From positions 226,001 through 290,000 of the forward strand of contig JARFJB010002038.1 of NCBI GenBank assembly GCA_036346205.1: a DNA stretch of 64,000 bases. The letters run 5' to 3'. Position 1 is the first letter of the stretch. Every line of letters begins with the position of its first letter. The DNA is from Vesta saturnalis (lineage: Eukaryota > Arthropoda > Insecta > Coleoptera > Lampyridae). Below the pieces are notes generated by a model that was not told the origin of the DNA, did not search any database, and worked only from the letters and a program-made list of their open reading frames with translations. Below are positions 59,082 to 64,000 of the stretch, in pieces. Made by a program: the position numbers and the translations under genes.

Positions 59082-59539
59082 CTCAATTAATATTTCGCTT
59101 CAAATAATACTTCATGTAGAAGAGCAAAGTTCTTTGTTTCTAAATATTTGTAATCAGTTAAAATTCTTTTAAAAATTATATTTGGCACTAAAAACGCTAC
59201 ACACAATCGAAAGAAAACTTACTACGAAAACGGTACAAGTGAGTTGGTAACGTTTATGTTCCAAGTGTTACGTTAGTTTTCTCATGCTACTAGAGATGGC
59301 GCAGATAGTCTCAAAATGGAATTATATCTGTTTTACATTAACACTTTGGCAGGTTGTTTCTGCACTTACATCAAATTTCAACAAAATCACACTTGTACCG
59401 TTTTTGCAATAACCCATTCGATTAAAAAAAATAGTTGTAATTATAAATCCACCAAAATTATTGATGGACTGATAAAATGAATATCTTAAAGTAATAAATA
59501 AAACATGCAACAGAGAAATGTGCCATGATTTTCCGTTGC
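59082..59539. other. Sequence between pogo element and tRNA-like unit
   Basis: No coding sequence or paired repeat is recognised. Confidence 0.5.
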
Positions 59540-59600
59540 GTAACCTTCTTGATTATTAAAAATTATTATTAATTTTATTAAATACATAAATAAAAAGTTT

Positions 59601-59673
59601 ACCTCGAGTAGGATTTGAACCTACGACCTGTACTTTGCTAGAGTACCGCGCTAACCAACTGCGCCATCAAAGT
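59601..59673 (-). tRNA. tRNA-like sequence, best preserved copy
   Basis: The 73 bases pair as a cloverleaf: acceptor ACTTTGA/TCGAGGT (two G-T type pairs), D stem GCGC/GCGC, anticodon stem GTACT/AGTAC, loop CTAGCAA, and T stem GTAGG/CCTAC fully paired with loop TTCAAAT. A-box-like TGGCGCAGTTGG and B-box GGTTCAAATCC are both good. AGC is in the anticodon position, but the alanine G3-U70 pair is absent. No 3' terminator T-run directly follows (AAACTTTTTATT begins four bases on and contains TTTTT, which could stop Pol III). The flanks are repeated at 30250-30800. Confidence 0.55.
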
Positions 59674-59737
59674 TCAAGCCCCAATCGATGTAAATTTTGT
59701 CTTTATGTATGTACAACTCGAGCTAAACTTTTTATTT

Positions 59738-60046
59738 ATGTGAAAATGTAAACTTTCACCATTAACACTCATAATAAAATACTTATCTTTTTTGGGTTTT
59801 TTAAATGGTGTACTTTAAATTATACAATCTAAACGTTTCGATAACACTTACAGTTATCTTCGTCAGTAGTAATGTTTGTTAAAAATTGTTAAAGATGTAG
59901 TAAACAATTTTGTCAAATTTGAAAAATTAAAACATAAACATAAGCCTGCTATTAATATAACTGTTATATTAATAGCAGGCTTATGTTTATGTTTTAATTT
60001 AAAGTACACCATTAAAAAACCCCAAAAAAGATAAGTATTTTATTTT
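59738..60046. repeat. Penelope terminal repeat, inverted at its end
   Basis: 59738-59961 is a minus-strand terminal repeat with GTAAACTTTCACCATTAACA, an identical hammerhead-like core at 59814-59875, and CATAAACATAAGCCTGCTAT. It then turns back exactly on itself: 59924-59961 and 59963-60000 are perfect complements around one central T. It ends with AAAGTACACCATTAAAAAAC in the opposite direction. The insertion separates the tRNA-like unit (59540-59690) from its own tail (60045-60150). Confidence 0.8.
59814..59875 (-). ncRNA. Hammerhead-ribozyme-like motif in a Penelope repeat
   Basis: The minus strand has CTGACGA, one extra A, stem II GATAAC/GTTATC with loop TGTAAGT, GAAAC, stem III ACG/TGT around TTTAGAT, and GTA as the cleavage triplet. 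A short stem I follows: a T-A pair, an ACT bulge, then ATT with AAT. The core is identical to that at 40264-40327. Ribozymes of this kind process Penelope-like transcripts. Confidence 0.65.
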
Positions 60047-60149
60047 TATTTATGTATTTAATTTATAAATAATTTATAAATTAATAATAATTTTTAATTA
60101 CATATTTACCTTTGAACTTATTAGTTCACAACAAAAACTTATAATAATT

Positions 60150-61082
60150 CTTGATTATTAGATTGTATATAACTCAAAAATCAATAAAAGAGGATGTAGC
60201 ATGTCAACTTGTTGGGTTTCAATTTTAAATTACATTCTTATTAGTGTTAAGTTGTATTTGATTTAATTCAGACGCATCCTATATATGCGATGTACACATA
60301 TTTAGATTTAGTTGTGTGTGAGTATAGTTGTTAGAGCAGGCGTGTCCAATTTGCAAGGCCTCAAGTGCCACAGCTGAAACATGTAACATGGTTGCAAGCC
60401 ATATAGTTTATAAGGAAATTGGCAAAAACAAAAACAATAAGGTATGTCAGATGGACGTTTAAGTTTGTATGTCAGATAGAGCTTACTTAATAGACATCTA
60501 GATGGTAACTTCCAAAGCCACCCGCTTCTATAAAAATATCAATAATACAGTTTAAGCATTTACAGTCTTATTTAATTAATTTTTAATCAATTTTGGCATC
60601 ACCATCATCAAGTGAAATTAAATTATCTTTAAAAAATACGTGTTTCTAGTTTCTTACCTTCTATACCTACATATGTATATGTAGGTTGGAAGGTAAGAAG
60701 TAGTATTATTTCTTTTTATTGCTCAACTACTATTTCAACGTATATGAAACATTGGAACAGTGAGAGGATCGGTAACAAACAAAATACACCCACGTACCAC
60801 ACAAAATTAAAACACCGAACACGTTTCAATGGCCAAGCTATCATCATCAGCGGTCGACCGCTAATGATGATAACTTAGCTATTGAAAATAAAAAGTTTAA
60901 GAACTAAGATAAACATTACAATGAAAATAAAAAGTATTTAATATAAACACTGTGGTCGATCGGTTGCATCCACCTACTACGAATGTCCATCTTCAGTTCA
61001 GTTGTAGGCAATCTCATGGGATGAAGTAAAGAAGAATCAGTAAGGTTGTGGGTTTTTATGAATTTTATGGAAGAAAACATTT
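60150..61082. other. Upstream region with one dispersed-repeat piece
   Basis: 60420-60700 belongs to the family of 19215-20265: GGTATGTCAGATGGACGTTT, TAGACATCTAGATGGTAACT, TATCAATAATACAGTTTAAG, and the 40-base hairpin block at 60655-60695. The rest is unrecognised. TATCATCATCAGCGGTCGAC/GGTCGACCGCTAATGATGAT at 60839-60870 is a short imperfect palindrome. Confidence 0.5.
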
Positions 61083-62990
61083 CACGCACGCACGCACGCA
61101 CCCACCCCACCCACCCACACGCGCACACACACACACGCGCACGCGCGCACGCGCACGCGAACGCGCACGCGCACGCGCACGCGCACGCGCACGCGACCAC
61201 GCGCACGCACCACGCACGCACGCACCCACGCAGCACCCACGCACACGCACACCAGCACACACGACACGCACACGCACACACGCACGACACGCACCACGCA
61301 CACGCACACACGCACACACGCACACACGCACCACGCACACGCACACGCACACACGCACACACGCACCACGCCACACGCCACACGCACAGCACACGCACAA
61401 CGCACACGCACACGCACACGCACACGCACACGCACACGCACACGCACACACGACACACACGCACACACGCACACGCACACGACACACGCACACGCACACG
61501 ACACACGACACACGCAACACGGCACACGCACACGCACAACGCACACGCTCACGCAACGACACGCAACGACACACGCACACGCACACACGCAACGCACACG
61601 CACACGCACACATGCACACGCACACAGCATACGACACATCGCACACGCACTACGCACACAGCACAACGCACACGACACACGCACACGCACACGCACACGC
61701 ACGCACACGCACATACGCACATACGCTACACATGCACACGACACACGCACAACGCACACGCACATACGCATACGACACGCTACACGCACACGCACACGAC
61801 ACACCGCACACACGTACATCACGCATACGTACACGTACACACGCACACGCATACACGCATACGTACGCACACGCACACGCACACGCACACGCATCACGCA
61901 CACGTACATACGCACATACGTACACTACGCACATACGCACACGTACACACGCACACGCATCATACGCACATACGCACACGCACACGCACGCATACGCTAC
62001 ACACGCACACACGTCACACGCACACGCACATACGACACACGCATACGCATACGACATCACGCACACGCACTACGACATACGCATACGCACAGCAGCGTAC
62101 ATACGCAACGTACACGCACACGCACACGCACACGTACACGCAACACGACACACGCACACGCACACGCAACACGCACACGCACACGCACACGCACACGCAC
62201 ACGCACACGCACACGCACACGACGCACACGCACACGCACACGCACACGCACACGCATACGCACACGCACACGCACACGCACACGCACACGCACATCGCAC
62301 AGCACACGCATACGCACACGCACAGCGACACAGCAACGCACACGCACACGCACACGCACACGCACACGCACACGCATACGCACACGCACACGACATACGC
62401 ACACGCACACGCACACGCCAACGCACACGACACGCACCACGTACACGCAGCAACGCTACACGCACACGCAACGTACGCACGCACACGCACCACGCACACG
62501 ACAGCAACGCACAGCACACGCACACGCAACGCTACACGCACACGCACACGCACACGCACACGCAACGCACACGCACACGCACACGACACGCACACGCACA
62601 CGCATACGTACACGCACACGCACACGCACACGCACACGCACGACGCACACGCACACGCACACGCACACGCACACGCACACGCCACACGCACACGCACTAC
62701 GCATCACGCACACGCACACGCACACGCACACGCACACGCATACGCATACGCACGCACGCACATACGACACGCACCGCAGCACGCAGCACGTACACGCACA
62801 CAGCACACGCACATACGTACACGATACGCACACGCATACACGACACGCACACAGCACACGTACACAGCATACAGCACACGACATACGCTACATACCACAT
62901 GTACACTAACGTACACAGCATACGTACATACGACAGCACGCACATATACACGCACATACGACACACGACTACACGCACACACGCACAGTA
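61083..62990. repeat. CACACG-type simple-sequence tract
   Basis: About 1.9 kb built from CACACG/CACG/CACA units. The plus strand is almost only C and A, with G nearly always in CG and very few T. Runs such as CACGCACACGCACACGCACA alternate strictly pyrimidine-purine. Breaks are mostly single-base losses (CGACAC, CGCAAC, CACCAC). All long open frames here on both strands (up to 763 codons of Thr-His or Cys-Val repeats) are products of this periodicity. Confidence 0.95.
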
Positions 62991-63640
62991 CACACGACAC
63001 AGACACACGCATACGTACATACGTACATACGCATACACGTACATACGTACACATGACAGCATACACGTACACACGCACATACGCATACACGTACACACGC
63101 ATACATGCACATGCACGCAATACGATACACATGACATGCATACGTACACATGCACATACGTACATTACATACGAACATAGCATACACGACATACTACATG
63201 CACACATACGACTATCGCACTACAGTCATACACAGCACATGACACGTACACACCATACGCACATACGTACACAGCATACTACGACAGCACATACGTCATA
63301 CGTACTAGCATACAGCATACGTCAGCCACATGCATAGTCACATGCATATACGTACATACGTCATACGTACACATGCACATACGTACATACGACATACGCT
63401 ACATACGCACAACGTACACACGCACACGTACAATCACGACACACATGACATACTCACATACATGCAATACGTACATACGTACATACGCATACGTACATAC
63501 GTACCAGTCACTGCACGCAATCATACGTACCACTACAGTACACACGCTACAGTCATGCATACGTACATGACATGCATACATGCATACATGTACATACCAG
63601 TACATGCATACAGTACATCACTACATACGCATACATAGTA
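62880..63640. repeat. ACGTACAT/ACATACGC-type simple-sequence tract
   Basis: Gradual change from CACACG to units such as TACGTACATACGCATACA. It is still largely alternating pyrimidine-purine but now with T on the plus strand, and self-complementary ACGT and GTAC steps become common. Non-coding. Confidence 0.92.
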
Positions 63641-63661
63641 CTATATATATATATACTATAT

Positions 63662-63700
<39 letters not shown>

Positions 63701-64000
63701 CTACATATATATAATACTACACACGCAACAACTATATATATATATACTATATATAATATATATATATATACATATCACATACATATATATATATACTATA
63801 CGTATACATAATACGATAACGTACATACGTAATACGTACACATACGTACATACGTATACTAATAATACGTACATACGTACATACGTACATAGACACATAC
63901 GTACATACGTACATCACATACGTACATACTAATATACGCACATGCACATACGTAACATATAAATAAGCAATACGTATACGTACACATATAGATAATATCA
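63641..64000. repeat. TA runs and TACG/ACAT repeats to the window end
   Basis: TATATA runs with single-base breaks (63644-63790) are followed by TACGTACATACGTACATACG-type repeats up to about 63960. The tract runs to the end of the window and may continue beyond it. Confidence 0.92.

Noticed and set aside
61046..63337. Open frames of up to 763 codons (Thr-His, Ala-His or Cys-Val repeats) on both strands
   Set aside because: They are caused by a simple-sequence tract with almost no T on one strand, hence few stops; all six frames are affected and no domain is present.

Overview
The window is eukaryotic, AT-rich and intron-rich, and most likely from an insect with a large, transposon-loaded genome. 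The evidence is GT-AG introns, short introns inside transposons, many arthropod-type transposable elements (mariner, Tc1, pogo, hAT, Mutator-like, Penelope-like, R2-like, Ty3/gypsy), and an exon set of a CNNM/unextended (uex) metal transporter. The order of insect cannot be fixed from the sequence; a beetle or hemipteran would be a guess.

The only clear host gene is CNNM/uex on the minus strand. Four coding exons are visible: 53309-53585 (extracellular N-terminal domain), 21889-22581 (membrane DUF21/CNNM domain), 1170-1341 (linker and start of the CBS pair) and 898-1089 (CBS region). Splice sites and phases join exactly. The introns are about 30.7 kb, 20.5 kb and 80 bp. The gene starts upstream of 53585 (promoter and first exon not found) and continues past position 1. 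Nearly everything else between 898 and 53585 is therefore intronic repeat sequence.

Intron of about 20.5 kb (1342-21888): a mariner with both ends intact (3153-4407); a decayed Ty3/gypsy element on the minus strand with LTR-like flanks (4670-6514 and 9573-10099), one LTR broken by a 1.4-kb inverted-repeat element; a fold-back region (10490-11620); an R2-like retrotransposon with a restriction-like endonuclease (14231-17640); and a hAT transposase pseudogene split by another repeat (18216-20695).

Intron of about 30.7 kb (22582-53308): AT and GT microsatellites; scrambled Penelope-like reverse transcriptase pieces with a Penelope terminal repeat between them (24890-26040); an IS630/Tc1-like transposon with ends intact (26163-28695); inverted tRNA-like/SINE units (30250-30800); a minisatellite (33636-34245); a multi-exon Mutator-like transposon whose product ends in a YqaJ exonuclease domain (35715-38805); Penelope terminal repeats with hammerhead-ribozyme cores (39470-40370); a Tc1 remnant inside a wider inverted-repeat pair (46070-52364); and a long palindrome (48466-49290).

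Upstream of 53585: an intron-containing transposase pseudogene lacking its catalytic core (54750-55460), SINE-like pieces, a pogo/Jerky-type element with TA-flanked ends (56859-59079), a third tRNA-like unit split by a Penelope terminal repeat (59540-60150), and about 2.9 kb of alternating purine-pyrimidine simple sequence to the window end (61083-64000).

The most interesting items are the Mutator-YqaJ fusion (with a Glu-to-Lys change at a presumed catalytic site), hammerhead-like ribozymes conserved in Penelope terminal repeats, the tRNA-like inverted repeat family, and the very long potential Z-DNA tract. No active defence or metabolic gene cluster was seen.
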